Assembly (NCBI RefSeq): GCF_016522065.1
Contig: NZ_JAEHFV010000009.1
Coordinates: forward strand, 42,496-106,495
DNA: 64,000 nucleotides
Direction: 5' to 3'
Source: Flavobacterium agrisoli
Lineage (GTDB): Bacteria > Bacteroidota > Bacteroidia > Flavobacteriales > Flavobacteriaceae
Part shown: one piece after another, positions 9,239 through 18,898 of the stretch
Layout of the letters: every line of letters begins with the position of its first letter
Position numbering within the stretch: position 1 is the first letter of the stretch
Notes under the pieces: generated by a model
The model's database searches: none
What the model saw: only the letters and a program-made list of their open reading frames with translations
What the model was told of the DNA's origin: nothing
Made by a program: the position numbers and the translations under genes

Positions 9239-9366
9239 TTTATAACGCTTTTAATAGGTGACAACCCTTATCGGATAAGCCTTTTTTTGAAGTTGCAAAG
9301 ATAGAATTAAAAGGCAATTACTTTAATGTTAAAACTGAAAATGATTGCATTTTACCCCCAATAAAA

Positions 9367-9408
9367 AATCCCGCATCTTGTTTAGTGTAAGTATCAAGTT
9401 GCGGGATT
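9367..9408 (-). terminator. Terminator downstream of the AGCS symporter
   Basis: Inverted repeat AATCCCGCA / TGCGGGATT extended by CTTG/CAAG on the loop side, followed by a T-run on the minus strand; 20 bases after the stop codon at 9429. Confidence 0.8.
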
Positions 9409-9428
9409 AGTTTTGTGTGACGGTTTAT

Positions 9429-10883
9429 TTATGAATTTTGATTTTTTTCCCAAATTGGGGCATTGTAAACCGAAATATCTTTAGGATTAAACTGCGGATC
9501 TTTACCTGCTTTTTTTTGTTTTTCGTAATCTTTTAAGGCTGCCAAAGCTGGTTTTTGTAGAATTAAAATAGCAATAATGTTAAACCAAGCCATCAATCCC
9601 ACGCCTAAATCGCCAATATCCCACGCCAATTTAGCTGTATTTACACTTCCGTATACAATAATCAACAACATGGTGATTTTTAATAAATGGATAAAAATGG
9701 GAGACTTTATTTTTTTTGTTAAGTACGAAACATTGGTTTCGGCTATGTAATAATAGGCTAGGATAGTGGTAAAAGCAAAGAAAAACAAAGCAAAGGCAAC
9801 AAAATACGAGCCTACTCCTGGGAAAAGAGTGTCCATCGCACTTTGAGTATAACCGGCTCCTGGACTCACGCTGGCTAATCCTGAATACAAAAATTCAGAG
9901 GCACCTGCTGTTCCAAAAGCTGGATTTTGAACATTATAAGTGCCTGTAATTAAAATCATAAAACCTGTAGCGGAACATACTAATAATGTGTCAATATAAA
10001 CAGAGAAAGCTTGAACCAAACCTTGCTTAGTAGGGTGCGAAACATTGGCGGCTGCTGCAATATGTGGCGCAGAACCTTGTCCGGCTTCGTTAGAATAAAT
10101 ACCTCTCTTTACACCCCATTGAACGGCTAAACCAAATACAGCACCAAAACTGGCTTCTTGGTTAAAAGCACTTTTAAAAATTAAAACAATGATTTCGGGC
10201 AAACGATGGATATCCATGACAACTATTATAACTGATGCCAAGATATAAGCTGCAGCCATAAAAGGAACAATAAGCTCGGTAAATTTGGCAATTCGTTTAA
10301 CACCTCCAAAAACGATGGCGGCAAATATTAAGGCTAAGCCAATACCACTTATCCAAGTATTTAGTTGAAAAGCATTTTGAAATCCTTCTGCGACTGAATT
10401 GGCTTGTACGCCAGGTAATAAAACCCCCATGGCTACAACGGCAACAATGGCAAAAGCGGTTGCAAACCATTTAACTCCTAGACCCTGTTCGATGTAAAAT
10501 GAAGGTCCACCGCGCAATAAGCCTTTGTTTTCTTCTTTATAAATTTGTGCCAATGTGGCTTCAATAAAGGCTGTACTAGCGCCTAAAAAAGCGACTATCC
10601 ACATCCAAAATAAAGCGCCGGGTCCACCAAAAGCAATGGCTGTAGCTACACCTGCAATGTTACCCGTTCCCACTCTTCCTGCCAAAGACATTGATAAAGC
10701 TTGAAAAGAAGAAACTCCCGACTCTGAACTTTCACCATCAAATAACAAACGAAACATTTCCCGGAAATGGCGAACTTGTAAAAACCGTGTTCGTAATGAA
10801 AAATAAAGTCCTGCTCCTAAACACAATACAATCAAAGCATTGCTCCATACAATTTCATTCAAAAACGCTACCATTTCTTCCAT
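9429..10883 (-). CDS. Alanine/glycine:cation symporter family protein (AGCS)
   Basis: An inner-membrane sodium-coupled amino-acid importer, 484 aa with about ten hydrophobic helices. The family signature GRVGTGNIAGVATAIAFGG lies at about residues 69-87 and the second one, KRGIYSNEAGQGSAPHIAAA, at about residues 258-277. The usual substrate is alanine, glycine or a related small amino acid coupled to Na+; the exact substrate is not readable. The gene stands alone, preceded by about 290 bp of AT-rich DNA that holds only the terminator of the upstream gene. Confidence 0.93.
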   Translation of the reverse strand: MEEMVAFLNEIVWSNALIVLCLGAGLYFSLRTRFLQVRHFREMFRLLFDGESSESGVSSFQALSMSLAGRVGTGNIAGVATAIAFGGPGALFWMWIVAFLGASTAFIEATLAQIYKEENKGLLRGGPSFYIEQGLGVKWFATAFAIVAVVAMGVLLPGVQANSVAEGFQNAFQLNTWISGIGLALIFAAIVFGGVKRIAKFTELIVPFMAAAYILASVIIVVMDIHRLPEIIVLIFKSAFNQEASFGAVFGLAVQWGVKRGIYSNEAGQGSAPHIAAAANVSHPTKQGLVQAFSVYIDTLLVCSATGFMILITGTYNVQNPAFGTAGASEFLYSGLASVSPGAGYTQSAMDTLFPGVGSYFVAFALFFFAFTTILAYYYIAETNVSYLTKKIKSPIFIHLLKITMLLIIVYGSVNTAKLAWDIGDLGVGLMAWFNIIAILILQKPALAALKDYEKQKKAGKDPQFNPKDISVYNAPIWEKNQNS

Positions 10884-11119
10884 AAAGTCGAGTTGTTATT
10901 TTTTTAATTATTAAAAATGCAATGAATTTTTTCAAAAGTGAAAAATACGGGATAAAACTATAACTTCTACCGATAATAAACTAATAGAATAGAAGATAAA
11001 TGCAGTAAAAATGAATAAAATTTAAAAAACATAGTTTGTAAGAAAACATTTTAATTTAATAAACATGTTTTGTTTTAGTTAAAATAAAATCAATTTCATA
11101 TTTAATTGGCTAAAAAAAC

Positions 11120-11154
11120 AAAAGAGCTTTACAGGTAATTGAAAAAGCTCTTTT
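11120..11154 (-). terminator. Terminator downstream of the GlmU-like gene
   Basis: 11-bp inverted repeat AAAAGAGCTTT / AAAGCTCTTTT with a loop of 13 bases, followed by a T-rich run on the minus strand. Confidence 0.78.
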
Positions 11155-11177
11155 GGGATAGGTATTTTAATAAGTGA

Positions 11178-12353
11178 TTATTCTTTACGCCATTTTTTTG
11201 TTTCTTCGAAAACATGTTCTAAAATGGCTGCTTCTTTTTCGTCAAAAGCAATATTACGACGACTCATTACCAAGCGAGCAGTTTCAAAAGCTTTTTTGGT
11301 GATGTAGGTGGTGAAACCAGAAGCGCCTCCCCAAGAAAAACTCGGAATAAAATTGCGAGGATAACCCGAACCAAAAATATTGGCACTAACTCCCACAACT
11401 GTTCCGGTATTAAACATGGTGTTGATGCCGCATTTGCTGTGGTCGCCCATCATCAATCCGCAAAATTGCAAACCGGTTTTGCTAAAACTTTCCGTTTCGT
11501 AGTTCCATAGTTTGACTTCTTCGTAATTGTTTTTTAGGTTCGAATTGTTGCTGTCGGCGCCAATATTACACCATTCACCTAAAACGGAATCACCTAAAAA
11601 TCCTTCGTGCCCTTTGTTCGAATTGGCAAAAATAACCGCATTTTTTACTTCTCCTCCAATTCTAGAACCGACTCCCACAGTTGTTGCGCCGTACACTTTA
11701 GCTCCCATTTTTACTTGAGCATTTTCGCATAAAGCAAAAGGACCTCGAATTACGGTGTTTTCCATAATTTCGGTATTTTTTCCAATATAAATGGGACCTG
11801 TAGAAGCATTTAAGGTTACAAATTCTAGTTTGGCGCCTTCTTCAATAAAGATGTTTTCGGGAGCAATTACGTTTACGCTTTTCGGAATGGGTTGCGATTT
11901 TCGGTCTTCAGTTAAAAAACGGAAATCTTCGCGAATAGCCGCATCATTTTTAGAAAAAATATCCCAAGTGTGTTCGATAGTTAGACAAGGCTCGGTGAAA
12001 GAAATGATTTCATAAGTGTCAAAATCAATATCATCTTGGTTTTCTTTGGCATAAAAAGCCACTACGGTATCGTTACTAAAAATGGCCTGATTTTCGGTTA
12101 AATCCTGAATTAGATTTACCAGGTTTTCAGTTGGCAAAAAGGAAGCGTTAATCATGATGTTTTCTTCCATTTCGACCATCGGATATTTTTCTGATAAATA
12201 ATCTTCGGTGATAGTGGTAATTGTTGATCCCAATCGCATTTCCCATTTTTGCCTAATGGTTGTAATTCCGACTAAAATATCGGCGACAGGTCGAGTAAAT
12301 GTGAAAGGCAAAAGCGCATTTCGTGCTGGCCCATCAAAAAGGATGTAGTTCAT
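11178..12353 (-). CDS. GlmU-like putative sugar-nucleotidyltransferase with hexapeptide-repeat C-terminus
   Basis: A 391-aa cytoplasmic protein. The N-terminal half starts MNYILFDGPARNALLPFTFT and RPVADILVGI, characteristic of Bacteroidota GlmU-like proteins; it lacks the canonical GxGTRM pyrophosphorylase loop, so nucleotidyl transfer is uncertain. From about residue 160 there are hexapeptide repeats (for example IYIGKNTEIMENTVIRGP and VKMGAKVYGATTVG), which predict a left-handed beta helix as in acyltransferases. The likely field is amino-sugar or cell-envelope precursor metabolism. It lies just downstream of rpmE2 on the same strand but is separated from it by a terminator. Confidence 0.8.
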   Translation of the reverse strand: MNYILFDGPARNALLPFTFTRPVADILVGITTIRQKWEMRLGSTITTITEDYLSEKYPMVEMEENIMINASFLPTENLVNLIQDLTENQAIFSNDTVVAFYAKENQDDIDFDTYEIISFTEPCLTIEHTWDIFSKNDAAIREDFRFLTEDRKSQPIPKSVNVIAPENIFIEEGAKLEFVTLNASTGPIYIGKNTEIMENTVIRGPFALCENAQVKMGAKVYGATTVGVGSRIGGEVKNAVIFANSNKGHEGFLGDSVLGEWCNIGADSNNSNLKNNYEEVKLWNYETESFSKTGLQFCGLMMGDHSKCGINTMFNTGTVVGVSANIFGSGYPRNFIPSFSWGGASGFTTYITKKAFETARLVMSRRNIAFDEKEAAILEHVFEETKKWRKE

Positions 12354-12464
12354 GTTGAATATTTGGTTTTTAGGAGTGGTTATTTCTAAATACGGATCAA
12401 AGTTACAAAGTTTTTGATGCTAAAGTTGCGTTTTATTGGTTTTGAGTTGCGTTAAAAGCAAAAA

Positions 12465-12487
12465 AAAGCCTCCGGTAAGGAGGCTTT
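12465..12487 (-). terminator. Terminator of rpmE2
   Basis: 9-bp perfect inverted repeat AAAGCCTCC / GGAGGCTTT with a 5-base loop and a seven-T run on the minus strand, 20 bases after the rpmE2 stop. Confidence 0.88.
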
Positions 12488-12507
12488 GGTAATATAAAAA
12501 CAGGTTC

Positions 12508-12762
12508 TTATTTTTTAACGTGTTTTGCGTATTTTGTTTTGAACTTGTCAATACGTCCTGCAGTATCGATAAGTTTAGATTTGCCAGTATAAAAAGGGTG
12601 AGATGTTCTAGAAATCTCCATTTTTACAACAGGATACTCAACTCCATCAACTTCAATCGTTTCTTTTGTATCTGCAGTAGATTTAGTGATAAAAATATCG
12701 TCGTTAGACATGTCTTTAAATGCAACTAATCTGTAATTCTCAGGGTGGATTCCTTTTTTCAT
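12508..12762 (-). CDS. rpmE2: 50S ribosomal protein L31, type B (zinc-independent)
   Basis: Component of the large ribosomal subunit bridging to the small subunit. The 84-aa sequence opens [20 protein letters not shown] and contains [20 protein letters not shown], the type B pattern. It contains no cysteine at all, so it is the zinc-free form. A strong promoter (TTTG, 18 bp, TAAATTTG) lies about 115 bp upstream, leaving an untranslated leader of roughly 110 bases, long for this organism, which could carry autoregulation. Monocistronic with its own terminator. Confidence 0.96.
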   Translation of the reverse strand: MKKGIHPENYRLVAFKDMSNDDIFITKSTADTKETIEVDGVEYPVVKMEISRTSHPFYTGKSKLIDTAGRIDKFKTKYAKHVKK

Positions 12763-12877
12763 CTTTTTTTTATTTGATAATTGAGAGTGTTCTTATTTTG
12801 AAGCTTCCTTGTTTAAAAGAAAGGTGTAAATACAACTGCTCCTTTTTTGTTATGTAATTTTAATTATTTTAAGCCTG

Positions 12878-12907
12878 CAAATTTACAATTATTTTTCAAT
12901 AAACAAA
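12878..12907 (-). promoter_or_regulatory. Promoter of rpmE2 (-33 TTTG / -7 TAAATTTG)
   Basis: On the minus strand TTTG (12907-12904), an 18-base spacer, and TAAATTTG (12885-12878): an essentially consensus flavobacterial housekeeping promoter. The predicted start is near 12871, giving a long rpmE2 leader. Confidence 0.7.
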
Positions 12908-12954
12908 TCTTTGTTTTTATTTTTTTTGGTTAAATTTAGGAAAATGAATTTCCG

Positions 12955-12983
12955 TTGGCATATTAGCGGAATTACTATATTTG
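12955..12983 (+). promoter_or_regulatory. Promoter of the DUF4199-glycosyltransferase pair
   Basis: TTG at 12955-12957, an 18-base spacer and TATATTTG at 12976-12983, 23 bases before the ATG at 13007. Good match to the Bacteroidota consensus. Confidence 0.65.
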
Positions 12984-13006
12984 TGAATTAATTTAAATAA
13001 GGAAGT

Positions 13007-13534
13007 ATGATAAACGAAATCGTCAAAAAAAACGGGATTACTTTTGGTGTTATTATGGGAGTTGTCTCGGCTTTGTTAACCAGTGCAATTTATGCAATTG
13101 ACTTAAAATTGTTTACCTCGTGGTGGTTAGGTATCGTTACCATTCTTTTTTATATTGTTATTGCTATTGTTTTATTGAATAAAACCAAAAAGGAAATCGG
13201 CTTTTTCTCATATAAAGATGCTTTTACTACTTATTTTATTTCGGCTTTAGTGGCTGTAATCATTACAACACTTTTTAATATACTTCTTTTTAATGTAATT
13301 GATCCTGGCGCAAAGGACACTTTAAACGAAATTGTGGTAAAATATACTGTCGAAATGATGCAAAAATTTAATGCACCCGCTGCCTCGATTAATGAAACCA
13401 TTGCAAAAATGAAAGACAACGACCAATATAGTGTGGGGAACTTGCTTAAAGGAGCTGCTTCTAATTTGGTAATTAGTGCAATTTTCGGATTAATAATGGC
13501 TGCAATTTTTAAAAGCAGAACGCCTCAAGAATAA
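13007..13534 (+). CDS. DUF4199 domain-containing membrane protein
   Basis: A 175-aa inner-membrane protein with four hydrophobic segments (about residues 10-30, 35-55, 68-95 and 145-168) and the conserved IGFFSYKDAFTTYF motif between helices 2 and 3, typical of DUF4199. Function is unknown. It is followed after 7 bases by a dolichol-phosphate-mannose-synthase-like glycosyltransferase, an arrangement that I recall as common in Flavobacteria, so the two may act on the same lipid-linked sugar. Confidence 0.8.
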   Translation: MINEIVKKNGITFGVIMGVVSALLTSAIYAIDLKLFTSWWLGIVTILFYIVIAIVLLNKTKKEIGFFSYKDAFTTYFISALVAVIITTLFNILLFNVIDPGAKDTLNEIVVKYTVEMMQKFNAPAASINETIAKMKDNDQYSVGNLLKGAASNLVISAIFGLIMAAIFKSRTPQE

Positions 13535-13541
13535 AAAATAA

Positions 13542-14498
13542 ATGAATTTATCCATATTAATACCGCTTTTAAACGAAGCAGAATCGTTGCAAGAACTTTA
13601 TACTTGGATTGTTAAAGTGATGCAAGTAAACAATTACAGTTACGAAATTATTTTTGTTGATGATGGAAGTAGCGACAATTCTTGGGCAATTATTGAACAA
13701 TTTTCGCAAGAAAACCCCAATGTAAAAGGAATTCGGTTCATGAAAAATTTTGGAAAATCGCAAGCCCTACACGCAGGATTTGCAAAAGCACAAGGTGATG
13801 TTATCATTACTATGGATGCCGATTTACAAGATAGTCCCGAAGAGATCCCAGATCTTTATGATATGATTATCAAACAAAAATACGATTTGGTATCAGGTTG
13901 GAAGAAAAAAAGGTATGATTCGGTGGTTGCCAAAAATATTCCTTCTAAATTATTCAATTGGGCGGCTCGCAAAACATCAGGCGTGCAATTAAATGATTTT
14001 AATTGCGGATTAAAAGCCTATAAAAATGTAGTGGTTAAAAATGTTGAAGTTTCGGGTGAAATGCACCGTTATATTCCTGTTTTGGCTAAAAATGCTGGTT
14101 TTCCTAAAATTGGAGAAAAAGTGGTACAACACCAAGCCCGTAAATACGGCGAAACCAAATTCGGGATGGAGCGTTTTATAAACGGATTTCTCGATTTAAT
14201 TACAATCTGGTTTTTATCGCGTTTCGGAAAAAGACCCATGCATTTATTTGGAGCAGTCGGTTCTTTGATGTTTTTTATTGGTTTTTTTCTGGCTTTTTAT
14301 ATCGGTGCCATGAAATTGTATTCGTTGTATAACGATATGCATTATAGTTTGGTAACCCGAAATCCGTGGTTTTTTATTGCACTCACTACCATGATTTTAG
14401 GAACTCAATTGTTTTTGGCAGGATTTTTAGGCGAAATTATTTTAAGAACCAAAAATAACGAAGCGCGGTATAAAATAGGAAAAGAATTAAATTTTTAA
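13542..14498 (+). CDS. Family 2 glycosyltransferase, GtrB/DPM1-like
   Basis: Transfers a sugar from a nucleotide donor to polyprenyl phosphate at the inner membrane. 318 aa: an N-terminal GT-A domain (1-230) with IIFVDDGSSDNS and the metal-binding DAD of ITMDADLQDSPEE, a catalytic-side HQARKYGETKFG segment, and two C-terminal membrane helices (about 235-260 and 270-300), the GtrB layout. It follows DUF4199 by 7 bases and is likely co-transcribed with it. The sugar is not known. Confidence 0.9.
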   Translation: MNLSILIPLLNEAESLQELYTWIVKVMQVNNYSYEIIFVDDGSSDNSWAIIEQFSQENPNVKGIRFMKNFGKSQALHAGFAKAQGDVIITMDADLQDSPEEIPDLYDMIIKQKYDLVSGWKKKRYDSVVAKNIPSKLFNWAARKTSGVQLNDFNCGLKAYKNVVVKNVEVSGEMHRYIPVLAKNAGFPKIGEKVVQHQARKYGETKFGMERFINGFLDLITIWFLSRFGKRPMHLFGAVGSLMFFIGFFLAFYIGAMKLYSLYNDMHYSLVTRNPWFFIALTTMILGTQLFLAGFLGEIILRTKNNEARYKIGKELNF

Positions 14499-14549
14499 TT
14501 AGTAAATAAAGCTAACCAAGCAAAAGTATTATTTTAAATACACGACATT

Positions 14550-16277
14550 ATGAATATTGAACCAACTATTTTAGATGCGGTAAACAAGTGGTTAACACCA
14601 GCTTTTGATGCCAAAACACAAGAAGAAGTAAATGAATTAATGACAACGGCTCCTAAAGAACTAGAAGATAGTTTTTATAAAGATTTAGAGTTCGGAACCG
14701 GTGGTATGCGGGGTGTTATGGGTGTTGGTGATAACCGAATTAACAAATACACGCTCGGTAAAAATACCCAAGGTTTGTCTAATTACTTACACGAAGTTTT
14801 TCCAAATCAAGAAATTAAAGTTGTAATTGCATACGATTGTCGTCATAATAGTGATACGTTGGCAAAAATCGTTGCGGATGTGTTTTCGGCAAACGGAATC
14901 AAAGTGTATTTGTTTTCAGAATTAAGACCAACACCCGAGTTGTCTTTTGCGCTGAAACACCTAAAATGTCAATGCGGAATCGTATTAACAGCATCACATA
15001 ATCCGCCAGAATACAACGGATATAAAGTATATTGGCAAGATGGCGGACAAATAGTACCACCAGAAGATGCGGCTATTATCAATGCCATAGAAAAACTGAA
15101 CTACGACCAAATTAAATTTGCAGCACAAGATAATTTAATCGAATACATCAATACCGAAATTGACAACGCTTTTATAAAATCATCTATTGAAAATGCTAGT
15201 TTTAATACACCTCAAAGTGCCAAAGATGAATTAGAAATTGTGTTTACCTCTTTGCACGGGACTTCTATTAAATCAATCCCGGCGGTTTTAGAAACGGCAG
15301 GTTATAAAAACGTACATATTGTGCCAGAACAAGCCGAGCCTAATGGTGATTTCCCTACTGTAAAATCACCTAATCCCGAAGAGCCTGAGGCGTTAACGAT
15401 GGCTTTGGCTTTGGCCGAAAAAACCAATGCTGATATCGTAGTGGGCACTGATCCCGATTGTGACCGATTGGGAGTAGCAGTTCGAAATAATGATGGTAAA
15501 ATGATTTTGTTAAACGGGAATCAAACCATGGTTTTAATGACTTCTTTTTTGTTGAAAGAATGGAAAAAAGCCGGAAAATTAAATGGCAAGCAATTTGTAG
15601 GGTCTACTATCGTATCTACTCCAATGATTATGGAATTGGCTAGCAGTTATGGTGTAGAATGTAAAGTTGGTTTAACCGGCTTTAAATGGATTGCCAAAAT
15701 GATAAAAGATTTTCCAGAACTCGAGTTTATTGGTGGAGGAGAAGAAAGTTTTGGTTTCATGGTTGGAGATGCGGTTCGCGATAAAGATGCTGTGGCTGCT
15801 ACTTTGTTAATTTGCGAAGTGGCCGCACAAGCCAAAGCGAAAGGGAGTAGTGTATACCAAGAATTACAACAATTGTATGTAGAAAATGGTTTTTATAAAG
15901 AGTATTTGGTTTCTTTGACAAAAAAAGGAATGGAAGGACTTCAAGAAATCAATCAAATGATGGTCGATTTACGCGAAAATCCGATGAAAGAAATAAACGG
16001 ACAACGTGTTATTATGGTAGAAGATTACCAATCATCAACTGCTTTAAATTTATTGACTCAAGAGGTTTCTGATTTGACTTTTCCAAAATCAAATGTCTTG
16101 ATTTATTATACCGAAGACGGCTCTAAAATATGTGCACGACCAAGTGGTACCGAGCCCAAAATTAAATTTTATATCAGCGTAAATGCTGCTATCGAAAATG
16201 TGAGTGAAATTACAGAAGCAGAGGCCTTTTTAGACCAAAAAATTGCCTCTATAATTTCGGAAATGCAACTAAAATAA
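14550..16277 (+). CDS. Phosphohexomutase (phosphoglucomutase/phosphomannomutase family)
   Basis: Interconverts hexose 1- and 6-phosphates in the cytoplasm. 575 aa, the long form related to PgcA/PMM2-like phospho-sugar mutases. The phosphoserine loop reads TASHNPPEYNGYKVYW (around residue 150), the Mg-binding loop GTDPDCDRLG (around 304), the sugar-binding GGGEESFGF (around 395) and the phosphate-binding RPSGTEPKIKFY near the C-terminus are all intact. It starts after a 50-base gap from the glycosyltransferase and ends 4 bases before the ABC exporter gene. Confidence 0.93.
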   Translation: MNIEPTILDAVNKWLTPAFDAKTQEEVNELMTTAPKELEDSFYKDLEFGTGGMRGVMGVGDNRINKYTLGKNTQGLSNYLHEVFPNQEIKVVIAYDCRHNSDTLAKIVADVFSANGIKVYLFSELRPTPELSFALKHLKCQCGIVLTASHNPPEYNGYKVYWQDGGQIVPPEDAAIINAIEKLNYDQIKFAAQDNLIEYINTEIDNAFIKSSIENASFNTPQSAKDELEIVFTSLHGTSIKSIPAVLETAGYKNVHIVPEQAEPNGDFPTVKSPNPEEPEALTMALALAEKTNADIVVGTDPDCDRLGVAVRNNDGKMILLNGNQTMVLMTSFLLKEWKKAGKLNGKQFVGSTIVSTPMIMELASSYGVECKVGLTGFKWIAKMIKDFPELEFIGGGEESFGFMVGDAVRDKDAVAATLLICEVAAQAKAKGSSVYQELQQLYVENGFYKEYLVSLTKKGMEGLQEINQMMVDLRENPMKEINGQRVIMVEDYQSSTALNLLTQEVSDLTFPKSNVLIYYTEDGSKICARPSGTEPKIKFYISVNAAIENVSEITEAEAFLDQKIASIISEMQLK

Positions 16278-16281
16278 AATA

Positions 16282-18111
16282 ATGGATAATAATTTAAAAA
16301 AGCTTATTCCTTTTGTAGCCAATTATAAAAAACACATTTACCTAAATGTGTTTTTTAATATTTTCTATGCCCTTTTTTCAACCTTATTAATGGTATCGAT
16401 GATACCAACTTTAAATGTACTTTTTGGTCTTAATAAAAAAGTCCACCAAGCGCCCATTTATACAGGTATTGGACATATAAAAGGTTTTGCCGAGGAGTAT
16501 TTGAACTATCAAATAACCATTTTAACAGAAAATAGTGGTTTTAAAATAGCGCTATTGTTTGTTATTTCCATAATTATAATCACTGCTTTTTTAAAGAATA
16601 TTACCAATTATTTTGCTTCTTATCATGTGACTCGATTAAGAAATGGAGTGCTGAGGGATATGCGTCAAAAATTATATGCAAAAATTGTAAGTTTACCTGT
16701 TTCCTATTATTCCGAAAAAAGAAAGGGTGATGTAATGGCGCGAATGTTGGGCGATATCAACGATGTCCAAAATTCCTTTTTTCAAATATTAGAATTGGTG
16801 GTGCGCGAACCGTTAACGATTTTATTTTCTATCGTGACAATGTTTATTATCAGTCCTAAATTAACGTTGTTTGTTTTTGTTTTTATTCCGGTTTCAGGAA
16901 TAATTATTTCGAGAATCGGGAAAAATTTGAAACACAAATCCATTAAAGCCCAAAACGAAAATGGTATTTTTATTTCTATTGTCGATGAGACTTTAGGTGG
17001 ACTAAAAGTGGTAAAAGGTTACAATGCCGAAAAATCGTTCATTCAAAAATTTGACGATTCGATAAATCGATTGTTACGTCTTTCTAATAGTATTGGGAAC
17101 AAGAATAATCTAGCTTCGCCTTTGAGTGAATTTTTAGGAATTGTCACTATCGCCGTTTTGTTGTGGTTTGGTGCGCAACTGGTGGTAGAAGATAAATCGA
17201 TTACATCGGCAACGTTTATTACTTATATTGCGTTGGCTTACACAATTTTAACGCCTGCAAAAGCCATTTCAAGAGCTTCTTATCAGGTGAAAACAGGATT
17301 GGCTGCTGCCGAAAGAGTCTTTAGTTTGATGGATCAGGAAAATATAATCGTAGATAAACCGAATGCCATAAACAAAGAAACGTTTGACGATGCCATTCGT
17401 TTAGAAAATATTAATTTCCGATACGAAAAAGAAAATGTGCTGAAGCAGTTTACACTCGAAATTCCGAAAGGAAAAACAGTAGCGCTTGTAGGACAATCGG
17501 GTTCAGGAAAAAGTACTATTGCCAATTTATTAACTCGTTTTTACGATGTTAACGAAGGTAAAATTACGATTGATAATGTCGATATTAAAGACTTGTCAAT
17601 GCAATCGCTTCGGGATTTGATGGGCTTGGTTACGCAGGATTCTATTTTGTTTAATGATACCATCAAATACAATATTGCTTTAGGAAAACCCGGAGCAACC
17701 GATGAAGAAATTATCGAAGCATTAAAAATTGCCAATGCCTATGAATTTGTTAAAGATTTACCGTTAGGCATCGAAACCAATGTAGGAGATAGTGGCAACA
17801 AATTATCGGGAGGTCAAAAACAACGTTTGTCAATAGCAAGAGCGGTTTTGAAAAATCCACCGATTATGGTTTTAGACGAAGCAACTTCGGCTTTGGATAC
17901 CGAAAGCGAAAAATTAGTACAAGTTGCGCTCGAAAATATGATGCAAAACCGAACTTCAGTAGTTATTGCTCACCGTTTATCGACCATTCAAAAAGCGGAT
18001 ATCATTGTGGTGATGCAAAAAGGGCAAATTGTAGAGCAAGGCAGTCATGATGAGTTAATTAAACGTAATGGGATGTACAATAAATTGGTAAGCATGCAGT
18101 CGTTTGAATAA
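16282..18111 (+). CDS. ABC exporter with fused permease and ATPase (MsbA-like)
   Basis: A 609-aa half-transporter acting as a homodimer in the inner membrane. The first 330 residues hold six hydrophobic helices; the nucleotide-binding domain has Walker A GQSGSGKST, signature LSGGQKQR, Walker B IMVLDEATSALD and the H-loop IAHRLST. It is in the MsbA/lipid-exporter-like class by overall pattern, but multidrug substrates cannot be excluded. It lies 4 bases after the phosphohexomutase gene, so the two are probably co-transcribed. Confidence 0.92.
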   Translation: MDNNLKKLIPFVANYKKHIYLNVFFNIFYALFSTLLMVSMIPTLNVLFGLNKKVHQAPIYTGIGHIKGFAEEYLNYQITILTENSGFKIALLFVISIIIITAFLKNITNYFASYHVTRLRNGVLRDMRQKLYAKIVSLPVSYYSEKRKGDVMARMLGDINDVQNSFFQILELVVREPLTILFSIVTMFIISPKLTLFVFVFIPVSGIIISRIGKNLKHKSIKAQNENGIFISIVDETLGGLKVVKGYNAEKSFIQKFDDSINRLLRLSNSIGNKNNLASPLSEFLGIVTIAVLLWFGAQLVVEDKSITSATFITYIALAYTILTPAKAISRASYQVKTGLAAAERVFSLMDQENIIVDKPNAINKETFDDAIRLENINFRYEKENVLKQFTLEIPKGKTVALVGQSGSGKSTIANLLTRFYDVNEGKITIDNVDIKDLSMQSLRDLMGLVTQDSILFNDTIKYNIALGKPGATDEEIIEALKIANAYEFVKDLPLGIETNVGDSGNKLSGGQKQRLSIARAVLKNPPIMVLDEATSALDTESEKLVQVALENMMQNRTSVVIAHRLSTIQKADIIVVMQKGQIVEQGSHDELIKRNGMYNKLVSMQSFE

Positions 18112-18146
18112 TTTAAAGTAAATTTAAACTACAAAAATAGCCTAGC

Positions 18147-18848
18147 ATGTATGTCAAACATCCTAATATTAAATTGCCTGATGACCCCGATACGGTAGTA
18201 TGGAAATATTTGGATTTGTCTAAGTTTTTAGATTTACTGCTTTCTAAAAAATTATTCATGTCGCGTTCGGATAAATTTGAAGATCAGTACGAAGGCACTT
18301 TTAGCGAACCTACTTTTGGTGAAATTAAAAAATTAGCCGAAAATAATCCGGACTTTTTAAAATATTACAAGACACATCGCGAACATGTGGCTATTAGTAG
18401 CTGGCATATTAACGAATACGAATCCTTTGCCATGTGGCAAATTTTTACTCAAAATAGCGAAGGCTTGGCCATACAATCAACGGTTGGTCGTTTGCAAAAG
18501 GCTTTAAATCCGGAAAATAATTTCAATCAATATATTGGTGAAGTAAATTATATCGATTACAAAAAAGAATACATTCCGTTTGATGATTTGTTTTTTCCTT
18601 TTTTGTTCAAACGAAAAAGTTTTCAATATGAACGAGAAGTTCGCATTATTACCGATACTTCGCACACCGGACAAAAACTGAATGACGGCTTAAAAATCAA
18701 TGTAGATTTGCAACACCTTATCGAAAAATTATACATTCATCCCAAATCGGAAAATTGGTATAAAAAACTGGTCATTGAGTTAATGAAGCAGCTTGATTTT
18801 GATATTGCCATCGAAAAATCTGACTTAGAAAGTGATATTTTGATATAA
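18147..18848 (+). CDS. DUF2971 domain-containing protein
   Basis: A 233-aa soluble protein with the DUF2971 hallmarks: VWKYLDLSKFLDLLLSKKLFMSRSDKFEDQYEG split over the first 60 residues, the ISSWHINEYESFAMWQIF motif near residue 95 and FKRKSFQYEREVRII near residue 158. The family has no experimentally settled function that I can name. It follows the ABC exporter by 35 bases and may be co-transcribed; it ends at a hairpin shared with the convergent lipoprotein gene. Confidence 0.85.
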   Translation: MYVKHPNIKLPDDPDTVVWKYLDLSKFLDLLLSKKLFMSRSDKFEDQYEGTFSEPTFGEIKKLAENNPDFLKYYKTHREHVAISSWHINEYESFAMWQIFTQNSEGLAIQSTVGRLQKALNPENNFNQYIGEVNYIDYKKEYIPFDDLFFPFLFKRKSFQYEREVRIITDTSHTGQKLNDGLKINVDLQHLIEKLYIHPKSENWYKKLVIELMKQLDFDIAIEKSDLESDILI

Positions 18849-18850
18849 AA

Positions 18851-18878
18851 AAACCACTCGTTTTTATCGGAGTGGTTT
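18851..18878. terminator. Terminator between DUF2971 and the EF-hand lipoprotein
   Basis: 9-bp perfect inverted repeat AAACCACTC / GAGTGGTTT; the minus-strand side carries seven T, the plus side GCTTTT. It probably serves both convergent genes. Confidence 0.78.
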
Positions 18879-18898
18879 GCTTTTCTTCATAGAAAAAA

